NCBI GenBank assembly: GCA_036488725.1 | Contig: DASXHD010000084.1 | Span: 56,920-120,919, forward strand | Direction of reading: 5' to 3' | Source: DASXHD01 sp036488725 | Lineage (GTDB): Bacteria; Myxococcota_A; Polyangia; Polyangiales; Polyangiaceae | DNA length: 64,000 nucleotides | Shown: piece by piece, positions 8,481-17,116 of the stretch | How the letters are laid out: every line of letters starts with the position of its first letter | How positions within the stretch are numbered: the first letter of the stretch is position 1 | Notes under the pieces: model-generated | Told to the model about the DNA's origin: nothing | What the model saw: the letters and a program-made list of their open reading frames with translations, nothing else | Database searches by the model: none | Made by a program: the position numbers and the translations under genes

Positions 8481-9628
8481 AGCGACCACGCGATCAGCTC
8501 CTTCATGACTTCGTTGGTGCCCGCGTAAATGCGCTGCACGCGGCTGTCGGCCCACATGCGCGCGATGGCGTACTCGCTCATGTAACCGTAACCGCCGTGG
8601 AGCTGCACGCACTGATCGACGATCGCGCTCTCGCGCTCGGTCAGCCAGTACTTGGCCATCGCGGCGGTCACCGGATCGAGCTGTTTTTCGAGGAAACGCG
8701 CGATGCAGTGGTCGATGAAGACGCGGCCGACGTGCGCCTCGGTCTTGCACTGCGCGAGCACCATGCGCGTGTTTTGGAAATCCATCAGCGGCTTGCCGCC
8801 GGTCGTGCGCTCCTTCACGTAACGCGTCGTGATGGCGACGGCTTCTTCGGCGGTCGCGACCGCGGCGAGCGCGACGGAGAGCCGCTCGTAGACGAGCTGG
8901 TCCATCATTTGGAAGAAGCCTTTGCCTTCGACGCCGCCGAGCAGCGCGGTCGCGGGCACGCGCGCCGACGTGAAGAAGAGCTCGCAGGTGTCGACGCCGT
9001 GGCGCCCGATTTTTTCGAGCGGGTTTCCGACGCGGTAACCGTCGAGGTCTTTCGTTTCGACGCAAATGAGCGACATGCCTTTCGGGCCGGGCGCTTTCGA
9101 ATCGGTCTTCACCGCGAGGCAGACGAGGCCCGCGTGGAACGCGTTCGTGATGAAGGTCTTCGAGCCGTCGATGACGTACGTGTCGCCTTCGCGGCGCGCC
9201 GTCGTTTTGATCGCTTGAACGTCGGAGCCGGCGCCCGGCTCGGTCATCGCGATCGCGCCGACGAGCTCGCCGTGCGCGAGCGGGGGGAGCCAGCGTTTCT
9301 TTTGCTCCTCGGTGCCGAAGGTCACGATGTAATGCGCGACGATGTTCTGGACGCTCGCGCCGAAGTGAACGCCCGCGCGCGCGAGCTCCTCGATGACGAC
9401 GGCTTCGTGCGCGAACGTGCCGCCGCCGCCGCCGTAGGTCTCGCTCACGTCGGGGACGAGAAGGCCGAGGGCGCCGGCTTTCGTGAACGCGTCGCGATCG
9501 GCGTGATGCTGCTCGCGCCAGCGCGCTTGTTGCGGGGCGAGCTCTTTGCTCACGAACTCGCGGACCGTGTTTCGGAAGCTCCGAACCTCGTCGGTCTGCC
9601 AAGGCGAGCTGTAGTTCGGCGAAGGCAT
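8477..9628 (-). CDS. Acyl-CoA dehydrogenase family flavoenzyme
   Basis: 383 residues, a normal length. Seen: the FAD/substrate signature AMTEPGAGSD, the KTFITNA strand, the QLHGGYGY helix and the C-terminal IYAGTNEVMKELI. The medium-chain-type catalytic Glu of the IYEGT motif is Ala here; as in long-chain and isovaleryl enzymes, the base is probably the Glu of YERL on the middle helix. It is the first gene of the NRPS operon and overlaps the NRPS start by 4 bp. Acyl-CoA dehydrogenases beside NRPS genes often desaturate a carrier-bound aminoacyl group, so the substrate may be acyl-S-carrier rather than acyl-CoA (inference). A fatty-acid role cannot be excluded. Confidence 0.92.
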   Translation of the reverse strand: MPSPNYSSPWQTDEVRSFRNTVREFVSKELAPQQARWREQHHADRDAFTKAGALGLLVPDVSETYGGGGGTFAHEAVVIEELARAGVHFGASVQNIVAHYIVTFGTEEQKKRWLPPLAHGELVGAIAMTEPGAGSDVQAIKTTARREGDTYVIDGSKTFITNAFHAGLVCLAVKTDSKAPGPKGMSLICVETKDLDGYRVGNPLEKIGRHGVDTCELFFTSARVPATALLGGVEGKGFFQMMDQLVYERLSVALAAVATAEEAVAITTRYVKERTTGGKPLMDFQNTRMVLAQCKTEAHVGRVFIDHCIARFLEKQLDPVTAAMAKYWLTERESAIVDQCVQLHGGYGYMSEYAIARMWADSRVQRIYAGTNEVMKELIAWSL

Positions 9629-9640
9629 GCGGAGCCCAAT

Positions 9641-10540
9641 CTACCGCGGCAAGGCACCGTCGAGAAAGCCGATGATCCGCGATTCGTACTCAGCCGGTGC
9701 GGCTTCGAGATATTTGCCGTGGCGCGCGCCGGGGACGACCCACCATTCTTTGGGCTGGCCGGCGGCATCGTAGACGCGGCGAACCATCGAGACGGGCGTG
9801 TCGGTGTCGCCTGTGCCGGTGATGAAAAAAATCGGGCGCGGCGCGATTTCGGCGACGTGATCGATGGGCCGGACGGCGTCGACGTCGATTCCTTTTCGGC
9901 GGAGGACGGCGAGCGCGACCGCAACCGAGAGCGGGCCGAGGCGGCCGGCGCGCGCGCCCATTTCGTCGGCGAGACACGTCCAAACCGGGCTCAAAATGAC
10001 GGCACGCGCGCGCGTGTCTTTCGCGGCGACGAGCGCTACGGACGAGGCGCCCATCGAAAAACCGTAGAGCGCGACACGGCGCGGGTCGATCGCGGGCTGG
10101 GCTGCGACGAAGTCCAGCGCAGCCGTGACGTCGCGTCGCTCCTCGTCGCCCCAGGTGACCTCGTCGCCGTCGCTCTCGCCGCTCGCGCGCGAGTCGTACG
10201 CGAGAAATCCGTAACCGTGCCTCGCGAGGACGCGCGCCGTAGGGAAGAGCTGGGTCCGGTCGCCTTCGCCGCCGTGGACGAGAATGACGACGCCGCGCGT
10301 TCCCGGCGAAAACCAGCCGCGCAGCGTGAGCCCGTCGGACGTGCGAAACGAAACGTCGCGAAGGTCCGGCACGTCGCGAAATGCGCTCGCGCGCGCGGCG
10401 GCGTCGATCGCGTGCTTCACCGGGCGTACGTCGGCCGCGGCTCGCTGCGCGGTTCGCGCGAGGGCGATGCCGACGAGCGCCGCTGCGCCGCCAAGCACGA
10501 CCGTGACGGCGCGCTTCCATTTGCTCTTCGAAGAAGTCAT
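9641..10540 (-). CDS. Membrane-anchored alpha/beta hydrolase
   Basis: 299 residues. A basic N-terminus precedes one hydrophobic segment (about residues 11-29), suggesting an inner-membrane anchor or uncleaved signal. The hydrolase core shows VILVHGGEGDR (oxyanion hole), YGFSMGASS with the canonical nucleophile Ser162, an acidic loop TGTGDTDTP and GARHGKY supplying the probable His. This matches the dienelactone/serine-aminopeptidase-like hydrolases. The frame opens earlier, but the ATG at 10540 begins the anchor and leaves 26 bp to the divergent gene at 10567. It ends 12 bp from the acyl-CoA dehydrogenase start on the same strand, so it may be the first gene of that operon. Unlike the two downstream hydrolases, its triad appears intact. 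Confidence 0.85.
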   Translation of the reverse strand: MTSSKSKWKRAVTVVLGGAAALVGIALARTAQRAAADVRPVKHAIDAAARASAFRDVPDLRDVSFRTSDGLTLRGWFSPGTRGVVILVHGGEGDRTQLFPTARVLARHGYGFLAYDSRASGESDGDEVTWGDEERRDVTAALDFVAAQPAIDPRRVALYGFSMGASSVALVAAKDTRARAVILSPVWTCLADEMGARAGRLGPLSVAVALAVLRRKGIDVDAVRPIDHVAEIAPRPIFFITGTGDTDTPVSMVRRVYDAAGQPKEWWVVPGARHGKYLEAAPAEYESRIIGFLDGALPR

Positions 10541-10566
10541 CCGGCCCGTGATACGGTGGGCTCCGT

Positions 10567-12486
10567 TTGCGCATCGTGAAGTTACTCCGAAGTTGGCTCG
10601 CGGGCGACGCTGGCGACGAACGATTCGCCGTGGCGCGCGCCTTCGCGCTGCTGCCACTTCTCGCGGCCATCAAGGTCTACATGCTGATTTGGTATCGGCG
10701 GCAGGGCATCGAGCCGCTCGCCGAGACCGAAGCCGCGCTCCGCTGGCTGCTCGTCGGGCCGGACGTGCTCCTCTGCGCGATGCTCGTGCCGGCGCATTGG
10801 CTGTGTCTCTTCGCCAAGCGATCGAAGCACGCGATCGTTCGCGTCGCGATCGGCGACGTCGTCCCGTTCGTGCTCCACATGTCGGTCGTCGTCGTCGCGG
10901 CGATCAACGTCCGCGTGAATCAGATTTACGGGCAGGTCCTCAACTTCGAGCTTCTCGCCTACGCCGACAACCTCTCGGTGATGCGCGACTCGATCGTCGC
11001 GTCGATCACGCCGGCGTTCGTCGTCACCCTCCTCGGCGGAACAGGCCTATTTTTCGCGGCGCGCCCGATGTCGCGCGGCGTCGCGCGTTTGCCGGGGTTC
11101 GGCTCGCCGCTCACCGTCGCGTGCACGCTCTTCGTCGTGTCGCTCATTTTCGGCGGCGGCTCGTATGCCGCGTTCCGTGGAATCTACAACTATGGGCTGA
11201 AGAGCAACCCCGTCCTCGAGCTCGCGCGCACGTACCGCCGCGCCGACGCCGAGGGGACTTACGCGCAGCAAAAAGATCGGCTCGAGAAAAGGCTCGCGAC
11301 CGAGCAGGGCGCGACGCTCTCGTTCGATTCGCTCCATCGCACGACCGACGTCGACGCAATGCCCGAGCTCGCCGGCCGCGCGCATGGAATGAACTTCGTG
11401 CTCCTCCTGCTCGAGTCGACGCCCGCGCGTTACGTCGACGCGAAGGCGGCGCCGAACCTCGTGAAGCTCGCCGCGTCGAGCATTCGCATGCCGAATTATT
11501 TCACGACGGCGCCGTTCACCTTCGACGCGCAGTTCTCGATGTTCTACTCGGAGCCGATTCGCGGGACCGCGCTCGACCCGACGCGTCTCTACGCGGGGCC
11601 TCCGCGCCAGCCGTCGCTCGCCGAGTCGTTTCACGCCGCGGGGTACGCGACCGGCCTCTTCGAGTCGAGCTACCTCGAGTTTCAGCACATGTCGTGGCTC
11701 TTCGATCAAAAGGGGATCGACACCCTCGTCGGCGCGCGCGATCTCATCTCGGTGCACCCGGGTTGGTCGTGGGGCGCGCGCGAGGAGGACACGGTCGACC
11801 GCGTCGTCTCGTGGATAGACGCGCACAAGAGCGGGCCGTTCTTTGCAGTTTACAACCCGGTCTGCCCGCATCATCCGTATCACGCGCCCGGCGGCGCGCA
11901 TCCGTTCGCCGGGCACGGGCTCGAGCCGAACTTCGAGAACGCGCTCGAGTACACCGACGAAAATATCGGACGCTTGCTCGCCGCGCTCGATCGCATGGGC
12001 GTCGCGGATCACACCGTCGTCATCGCGGTGAGCGATCACGGCGAGACCGTGAACAAGTTCGGCGGCGGGCACGGGCTGCTTTTCACGTCGGACGAGCTTC
12101 GCATCCCGATGTTCGTGCACGTGCCGGGCGTCGCGCCGCGCGACGCGAAGCTCTTCGCCAATCACCTCGATTTCGCGCCGACGCTCGCGGGCATGTTCGG
12201 TTTGAACGCGCCGAAAGAGTGGCTCGGGCGCGATCTCACCGCGGCGCAAGTGAAGCCGCGCATCCTTTATGTCGGGCTCGGCGTCGGGCTCAACGTCGGG
12301 CTCGTCGACGAAGGCATCGCGCTTTCGCGCAATGACAAAGATCATTCGGTCCACTTGTGGAACGCGACCGGCGATCCGTTCACGCCGCTCGCGAGCGACG
12401 CGAACGAAGCGACTTACGCGCGATGGGCGACCGAGCTCGACGAGAAGATCAAGCTCCGCCACCTCGAGCAAGCGCTTCAGCGGTGA
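10567..12486 (+). CDS. Sulfatase / LTA-synthase-type membrane enzyme
   Basis: 639 residues. The N-terminal ~210 residues carry about five membrane segments. The rest is an extracytoplasmic alkaline-phosphatase-superfamily domain: LLLLEST (metal Glu), a Thr-rich segment YFTTAPFTFDAQFSMFYS in the nucleophile region, CPHHPYH, SDHGE (metal Asp-His) and GGGHGLLFTSDELRIPM. This resembles lipoteichoic-acid synthase and phosphoethanolamine/phosphoglycerol transferases; in a Gram-negative cell it may decorate a lipid or glycan head group, though arylsulfatase activity is possible. TTG 10567 is chosen because GGTGGG lies six bases upstream; an in-frame GTG at 10576 is the alternative. It is convergent with the spermidine synthase gene, 4 bp apart. 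Confidence 0.85.
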   Translation: MRIVKLLRSWLAGDAGDERFAVARAFALLPLLAAIKVYMLIWYRRQGIEPLAETEAALRWLLVGPDVLLCAMLVPAHWLCLFAKRSKHAIVRVAIGDVVPFVLHMSVVVVAAINVRVNQIYGQVLNFELLAYADNLSVMRDSIVASITPAFVVTLLGGTGLFFAARPMSRGVARLPGFGSPLTVACTLFVVSLIFGGGSYAAFRGIYNYGLKSNPVLELARTYRRADAEGTYAQQKDRLEKRLATEQGATLSFDSLHRTTDVDAMPELAGRAHGMNFVLLLLESTPARYVDAKAAPNLVKLAASSIRMPNYFTTAPFTFDAQFSMFYSEPIRGTALDPTRLYAGPPRQPSLAESFHAAGYATGLFESSYLEFQHMSWLFDQKGIDTLVGARDLISVHPGWSWGAREEDTVDRVVSWIDAHKSGPFFAVYNPVCPHHPYHAPGGAHPFAGHGLEPNFENALEYTDENIGRLLAALDRMGVADHTVVIAVSDHGETVNKFGGGHGLLFTSDELRIPMFVHVPGVAPRDAKLFANHLDFAPTLAGMFGLNAPKEWLGRDLTAAQVKPRILYVGLGVGLNVGLVDEGIALSRNDKDHSVHLWNATGDPFTPLASDANEATYARWATELDEKIKLRHLEQALQR

Positions 12487-12490
12487 AGAT

Positions 12491-13993
12491 TCAGCGAATG
12501 AACCGGCGCTGCTCGTCTTCGTAGTAGCGAACGAGCGTTTGATCATCGAGGACGTTGGGCTTCACGTCGAGCGCGCTCATGTCGGGCGCGAGGACGAAGA
12601 GACCGGGGATGGTCTCGTGTGTCACGTAGCGGAGGCCGGGCGGTAGCGGGCCGGAGCCGTCGGGCACCGGAAATTCTTTGGGGGCGGCGAGCGCGTAGCC
12701 CCACTCGCCGAAGGACGGCACGAGCGCGTGATAGGGGCGCACGAAAAAGCCGGCGGACTCGAGGCTCCGGACGATGCACCAGAACGAGCGACGCGAGACG
12801 AGCGGCGACGTGCTCTGGACGACGATGCGCGCGTCGTCCGCGAGGCGCGCGCGGAGCAATCGATAGAAGCGGACGGTGTAGAGCTTGCCGAGCGCGAAGT
12901 TATTCGGGTCGGGAAAGTCCACGACGACGACGTCGAACGGCTGCATCGGAGGCGACTCGTGGAGCCAGACCATCGCGTCGTCGTTGACGACGTGTACGCG
13001 CGGATCGCCGAACGACGCGTGATTGAGCGCGCGCACGTCGGGCACGGTGCGGGCCATCGCGATCATCTGCGGGTCGAGATCGACGAGCGTGATCGATTGG
13101 ACGTCGTCGTACTTTTCGATCTCGCGAATGGCGAGCCCGTCGCCGCCGCCGAGCACGAGCACGCGCGCGCGTTTCGGCGCGGACGAGAAGAGCGGGTGAA
13201 CGAGCGCCTCGTGGTAGCGGTACTCGTCATTGCCGGCGAACTGGAGATTTCCGTCGAGGAAGAGATCGACGCCCGAGTGGCCGCGCGTCAGGACGATGCG
13301 CTGGTAGGCGCTTTGTTTCGAGTAGACGACGGGCTCATTGAAGAGCGCTTCGTCGGCGCCGGCGACGAGGTCCGGCGCGAAGACCGCGGCGGCCGAGAGC
13401 ACGGCGAAGATGACGAGCGCGCGCGCGCGGAGCGGCTTCGGATCGTAAGCGAGGAGCTCGGCGCCGATGACCGCGGAGGCCGCGTTGATCACGCCGAAGA
13501 GGACGCCCGCGCGAAGCACGCCGAGGCGCGGGAGAAATACGACGGCGAACGCGAGCGACCCGACGAGGGCGCCCGCGTAGTCGACGGTGAGCGCGCGCGC
13601 GACGACAGAGCGCACGCTCGCGCGTCGGCGGAGCACGCGGAGGAGGAGCGGAAGCTCGGCGCCGACGAACGCACCGGTCAAGAGCACGAGGACGTACATC
13701 ACGGTGTGGAGCTCGGCTGCGCTCGCGAAGGCGACATACATGATCGGCACCGAGAGCCCGCCGACGACGGCCGCGCCAAGCTGGCAATCGACGAACGCGC
13801 GCACGTGGTCGTCGACGAAGCGCGTCGCGTAGGCGCCGATGCCCATCGCGGTGAGAAAAATACCGGTCACCGTCGCGAATTGGGTGACGGTGTCACCCAG
13901 AAAGAAAGTCGAGATGGCGCCGAGCGCGAGCTCGTAGACGAGACCGCAGGCGCCCGCGAGGACGACCGTGACGTAGAGGAGGCCGGCGCGCAC
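12491..13993 (-). CDS. speE: Membrane-fused spermidine synthase (aminopropyltransferase)
   Basis: 500 residues, GTG start. Residues 1-215 hold seven or more hydrophobic segments (VYELALGA, GAFVGAELPLLLR, VDYAGALVGS are family signatures). Residues ~220-470 are the spermidine-synthase domain: YQRIVLTRG and LDGNLQFAGNDEYRYHE (substrate gate), LVLGGGDGLAIRE (decarboxylated-AdoMet site), LVDLDP, a DDAMVWL strand and VVDFPDPN with the probable catalytic Asp. It would transfer aminopropyl from decarboxylated AdoMet to an amine at the membrane. It lies 3 bp downstream of the DUF4178 gene in one operon, and the AdoMet decarboxylase gene is divergent from that pair, so donor and transferase are encoded together. 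The true acceptor is unknown. Confidence 0.92.
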   Translation of the reverse strand: MRAGLLYVTVVLAGACGLVYELALGAISTFFLGDTVTQFATVTGIFLTAMGIGAYATRFVDDHVRAFVDCQLGAAVVGGLSVPIMYVAFASAAELHTVMYVLVLLTGAFVGAELPLLLRVLRRRASVRSVVARALTVDYAGALVGSLAFAVVFLPRLGVLRAGVLFGVINAASAVIGAELLAYDPKPLRARALVIFAVLSAAAVFAPDLVAGADEALFNEPVVYSKQSAYQRIVLTRGHSGVDLFLDGNLQFAGNDEYRYHEALVHPLFSSAPKRARVLVLGGGDGLAIREIEKYDDVQSITLVDLDPQMIAMARTVPDVRALNHASFGDPRVHVVNDDAMVWLHESPPMQPFDVVVVDFPDPNNFALGKLYTVRFYRLLRARLADDARIVVQSTSPLVSRRSFWCIVRSLESAGFFVRPYHALVPSFGEWGYALAAPKEFPVPDGSGPLPPGLRYVTHETIPGLFVLAPDMSALDVKPNVLDDQTLVRYYEDEQRRFIR

Positions 13994-13996
13994 CGG

Positions 13997-15487
13997 TTAT
14001 TTCCCGCCGAACCCGCCGCCCCCGGAGCCGGAGCGGATGCCGCCGCTCGAGTACGTGCCGCCGCTCCCGCTCCCATCGTTGCACGACGACGCGCACTCGC
14101 GGGCCATGATCAAAAAGACGACGATGATGACGATCGCGGTGACGAGCCCGTTCCAGTTCGTGGCGCTGCCCAGCGGCGCGTCCTCCTCGACCGTGTCGGG
14201 CACGTTGGGCGCTGCGCGATCTTGGATGCCGAAGGCCTGGACGATCACGTTTGTCGGGACGACTTGCGAGATCGTCCAGTTGACCTCGGTGGACGACGTC
14301 TCGGACGAGATCATCCACGCGCGATTTTCGTAGTCCGCCGCGAGGACGGCCTCGCCGATTTGCACCTTCCAATAAAACTCGCCGAGCACGCGCGAGACGG
14401 TCGCGGTGTTCTCGTTGCGGCGGCGGAAGGTCATGCCGCGCGCGCCGACCGTGTGGGGCAAGCCCCGCGTATCGATGTCGCCGACGCCGATCGATTGACC
14501 GAATCGGCAGACACCTTCGTCGACGACGAGCCAACGGAAGCCGGCGTTCTCTTCGTAGAGGAGATACTCCTGCCACTCGAATTGTTCGTCGTCGATCGTG
14601 CAGTAGCGTTCGACGTAACCGATGACGGTCCACGCGATGTTTTCGAGCGTGCCCTTCGAGCCGAGCGGGATCCACGGCTGCGCGCGCGCGACGTCTTGCT
14701 GCGCGAGGACTTGGTTGGTTTCGAGATCCGAGAGCGCGCCGCAGTAGGTGCACGCGATTCGCGAGGTCGCGCCGGCGGCGCGCAGGGGCAGGGGTGCGCC
14801 GCAGCTCGGGCAACGCGTTTCTCGCGATTTGATCGTTTGGCCGGCCGTGCCGCCCGCCGCGGCGCCGACGCGTTGGACGCCGAGATCGCCGAGCGTCGCC
14901 ATCGTGCCGACGTAGACGAGCGGCGCGCGCGACCCGTCGCCGTAATCGATCGATGCGCACGCGCCGGCTTGCCCGGAGAGATCGGCGAACGCGCGCACGC
15001 TCCCCGGGCGCGCGGCGAACGGAAGCTCGCCCTCGGCCGACATGAACGTGCCCTGGCTCACCTCGCCGACGACGTAATTGCCGAACGAGCCGAGGCTCGC
15101 GGGATAACCGACGCGCAGCGATTGATAAGGCGGCGCTTGCGCGGGGACCTGCACGACGACCGACCACTGGCCTTGCGCTTCGGCGATCCAACCCGTGTCG
15201 CGGCCGTCGAAGTGGACGTAGTACTCCTCCCACGTTCCGCCTTGTGGGTGTTGGAGGACGAGGCGCCCGGCGACCTCGAAGTGACGGCCGCGAAAGCTTC
15301 CGCGATCGTTGACCGCGAGACCGCCGTCGGTGCCGACGACGTCGGCGACGCGACCGAGATTCTCGACGCCGCGGTCCGAGCGAACGACGACGCTCTTGCA
15401 GTGGCTGCACACGACCGCCATCGACGCGCCGATCTTGAATTCGATCGTCGCACCGCAGCTCGGACAGCTCGCGGTCGCTCCCGCCAT
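13997..15487 (-). CDS. DUF4178 protein with zinc ribbons and C-terminal membrane segment
   Basis: 496 residues. It has an N-terminal zinc ribbon (CPSCG ... CSHC, about residues 7-34), a first beta-rich DUF4178 domain (WEEYYVHFDGRDTGWIAEAQ), a second zinc ribbon (CPSCG ... CTYCG, about 185-215), a second DUF4178 domain (WQEYLLYEENAGFRWLV), a membrane helix near residue 455 and a Gly/Ser-rich tail ending GGFGGK. The ATG at 15487 starts just before the first ribbon; the frame itself opens further upstream. It leads a minus-strand operon with the spermidine synthase and is divergent from speD by 51 bp. DUF4178 has no established activity; the link to polyamine genes is positional and repeated at 15883-16887. 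Confidence 0.88.
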   Translation of the reverse strand: MAGATASCPSCGATIEFKIGASMAVVCSHCKSVVVRSDRGVENLGRVADVVGTDGGLAVNDRGSFRGRHFEVAGRLVLQHPQGGTWEEYYVHFDGRDTGWIAEAQGQWSVVVQVPAQAPPYQSLRVGYPASLGSFGNYVVGEVSQGTFMSAEGELPFAARPGSVRAFADLSGQAGACASIDYGDGSRAPLVYVGTMATLGDLGVQRVGAAAGGTAGQTIKSRETRCPSCGAPLPLRAAGATSRIACTYCGALSDLETNQVLAQQDVARAQPWIPLGSKGTLENIAWTVIGYVERYCTIDDEQFEWQEYLLYEENAGFRWLVVDEGVCRFGQSIGVGDIDTRGLPHTVGARGMTFRRRNENTATVSRVLGEFYWKVQIGEAVLAADYENRAWMISSETSSTEVNWTISQVVPTNVIVQAFGIQDRAAPNVPDTVEEDAPLGSATNWNGLVTAIVIIVVFLIMARECASSCNDGSGSGGTYSSGGIRSGSGGGGFGGK

Positions 15488-15538
15488 CGCCGGCCAGGAT
15501 TCCACGGATTGGCTCAGGAGTGGTAGCGTCCTTCTGCG

Positions 15539-15886
15539 ATGAGCGTGGGCATCGAGTGGATCGTCGACGCCGAGGGCTGCGACTCGGAGCGCCTTCGCAG
15601 CCTCGATGCGGTGCGCGCCGTCGTCGATCGACTCGTCGCGGCGCTCGATCTGCACGTCGTCGGCGACGGGCGCTGGCACGTCTTTCCCGGCGAGGGCGGC
15701 GTGACGGGGCTCTACTTGCTCACCGAGTCGCACGTCGCGTGTCACACGTATCCGGAGACGCGGACGGCGACGTTCAACCTCTATTGCTGCCGCGCGCGCG
15801 AGCCGTTCGATTGGGCCGCGGAGCTCGCGCGCGCGCTCGGCGCGAAGGAGACGCGCGTTCGGACGATCGCGCGGGGCCGCACGTGA
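15539..15886 (+). CDS. speD: S-adenosylmethionine decarboxylase proenzyme (SpeD class)
   Basis: 115 residues, the usual length of bacterial SpeD. The self-processing motif LLTESHVACHTYPE is present: cleavage before Ser64 would create the pyruvoyl group, His69 matches the processing histidine and Cys83/Cys84 the proton-donor cysteine of the family. It makes decarboxylated AdoMet, the aminopropyl donor for the transferase encoded divergently at 12491. ATG 15539 is the only suitable start. Its stop overlaps the GTG start of the next DUF4178 gene by 4 bp, so it heads a plus-strand operon running to 20501. No strong Shine-Dalgarno is placed correctly; AGGAG at about 15516-15520 is too far upstream. 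Confidence 0.92.
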   Translation: MSVGIEWIVDAEGCDSERLRSLDAVRAVVDRLVAALDLHVVGDGRWHVFPGEGGVTGLYLLTESHVACHTYPETRTATFNLYCCRAREPFDWAAELARALGAKETRVRTIARGRT

Positions 15887-16887
15887 TCGCTTGCGGCGGG
15901 TGCGGCGCGGCGACGTCGCTCGAGCTCGGCGCGCGCGGAGCGTTCGAAAAGCGCGGATTTCGGCTCGTCGGAACGATCCACGCGGTGTCGGCCGCCGGCG
16001 GACATTGGCACGAGTGGCGCGCGTCGCTCGAGGGCGGCGGCGAGGCTTGGATCGCCGAAGCGAGCGGAAATTATTTTTGGATGCGCGAAGGCGCGCTCGC
16101 GTCGTTCGAGAGCGCGAAGCCGGGCGGTTCGTTCGCTCCGGATTTCGTCGTCACCGAGCGCGGACGTGCGACGCGCGTCTCCAAGTCGGGAGAGCTCGAG
16201 CCTGCGCCCGAGACCTACGACTACGTCGATTTGTCCGGTCCGCGCGGCGCGTTCGCGAGCGTCGACTACGGCGAGGATCCTGCGCGAACGTTCGTCGGTC
16301 GCCGCGTCACGCTGAGCGAGCTCGGCCTCGCGCCACGCGCCGGCGCGCGCAGCTTCCTCTCGGCATCGGGGCCAGAGTTCGCGTCGCTCCTCGCGCCCGG
16401 CATGACGGTCACGGTCGGCGGCGCGTCTTTCACCGTGCTCGGCGCGCTCGCGCGGAGCGGCTACGAAAAGGGAAACAAGAAAGATCGCTGGCGCTGGGAG
16501 GAGTATCTCTTGTGGCGCGAGACGCTCGGCATCCGCTGGCTCGTCCTCGCCGACGGGCACTGGAACGTGGCGACCCCGATCGACGCGGCGGACGTCCATG
16601 ATGAAGGCCGCGAGTGCGTCTACGGCAAGACCGCGTTTCGCCGGCTCGGCGAAGGCGTCGCGCGGATCGACGCTGCGATCGGCCAATTTCCGTGGGAAGT
16701 GCGCGCCGGCCAAGAGGCGGCGACGACCGACTGGGTCCACGCGCCGAGCATGCTCTCGCGCGAAACGACCGACGACGAGGTCGCCTGGTCGCTCCTCACG
16801 TACCTCGAGCCCAAGCAGGTCGCGCGCGCCCTCGGCACGACCGACCTGCCCAAACGTCACGGCCGCGCGCCGAATCAACCCAGGTGA
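15883..16887 (+). CDS. Second DUF4178 protein, single-domain form
   Basis: 334 residues from a GTG that overlaps the speD stop (15884-15886). It is a shortened relative of the 496-residue protein: a minimal CGGCG near the N-terminus, one DUF4178-like unit with WHEWRASLEGGGEAWIAEAS, and a second with WEEYLLWRETLGIRWLVL. Only a vestige of the zinc ribbon remains and no membrane helix is visible, so it is probably cytoplasmic. Two DUF4178 paralogues in divergent polyamine operons suggest that they bind the same substrate or membrane partner (inference). The 16-bp gap to the DUF350 gene holds GGGAGG. Confidence 0.85.
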   Translation: MIACGGCGAATSLELGARGAFEKRGFRLVGTIHAVSAAGGHWHEWRASLEGGGEAWIAEASGNYFWMREGALASFESAKPGGSFAPDFVVTERGRATRVSKSGELEPAPETYDYVDLSGPRGAFASVDYGEDPARTFVGRRVTLSELGLAPRAGARSFLSASGPEFASLLAPGMTVTVGGASFTVLGALARSGYEKGNKKDRWRWEEYLLWRETLGIRWLVLADGHWNVATPIDAADVHDEGRECVYGKTAFRRLGEGVARIDAAIGQFPWEVRAGQEAATTDWVHAPSMLSRETTDDEVAWSLLTYLEPKQVARALGTTDLPKRHGRAPNQPR

Positions 16888-16903
16888 TATCAGGGAGGAC
16901 TGC

Positions 16904-17116
16904 ATGGGAAATCTCCTTCACACACTCGCGTCGACGTCGATCTTCGTGCTCCTCGGGCTCGTCCTCTTTGCGATCGCGTTTCTCGTGATCGTGAAGGTGA
17001 CGCCGTTCTCGATCCGCAAAGAGATCGAGACCGACCAGAACACGTCGCTCGCGATCATCATCGGGTCGGTGTTCATCGGCATCGCGCTCATCATCTCCGC
17101 CGCGATTCACGGCTGA
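16904..17116 (+). CDS. DUF350-family small membrane protein
   Basis: 70 residues with two membrane helices (about 12-34 and 47-68) separated by a short charged loop, KEIETDQN, matching a single DUF350/YjfL-like unit; many members have two tandem units. GGGAGG lies 7-12 bases upstream of ATG 16904 and fixes the start. The stop abuts the GTG of the next gene with no gap. DUF350 genes are known neighbours of spermidine-synthase-like and DUF4178 genes in other bacteria, which supports a shared membrane function, as yet undefined. Confidence 0.85.
   Translation: MGNLLHTLASTSIFVLLGLVLFAIAFLVIVKVTPFSIRKEIETDQNTSLAIIIGSVFIGIALIISAAIHG

Noticed and set aside
5361..8528. 1055-codon open frame on the plus strand opposite the NRPS
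   Set aside because: Arg/Glu-rich, no motifs, antisense to an obvious NRPS; such frames are expected opposite GC-rich genes.
8597..10579. 660-codon plus-strand frame opposite the acyl-CoA dehydrogenase and hydrolase
   Set aside because: Antisense to two genes with clear catalytic motifs.
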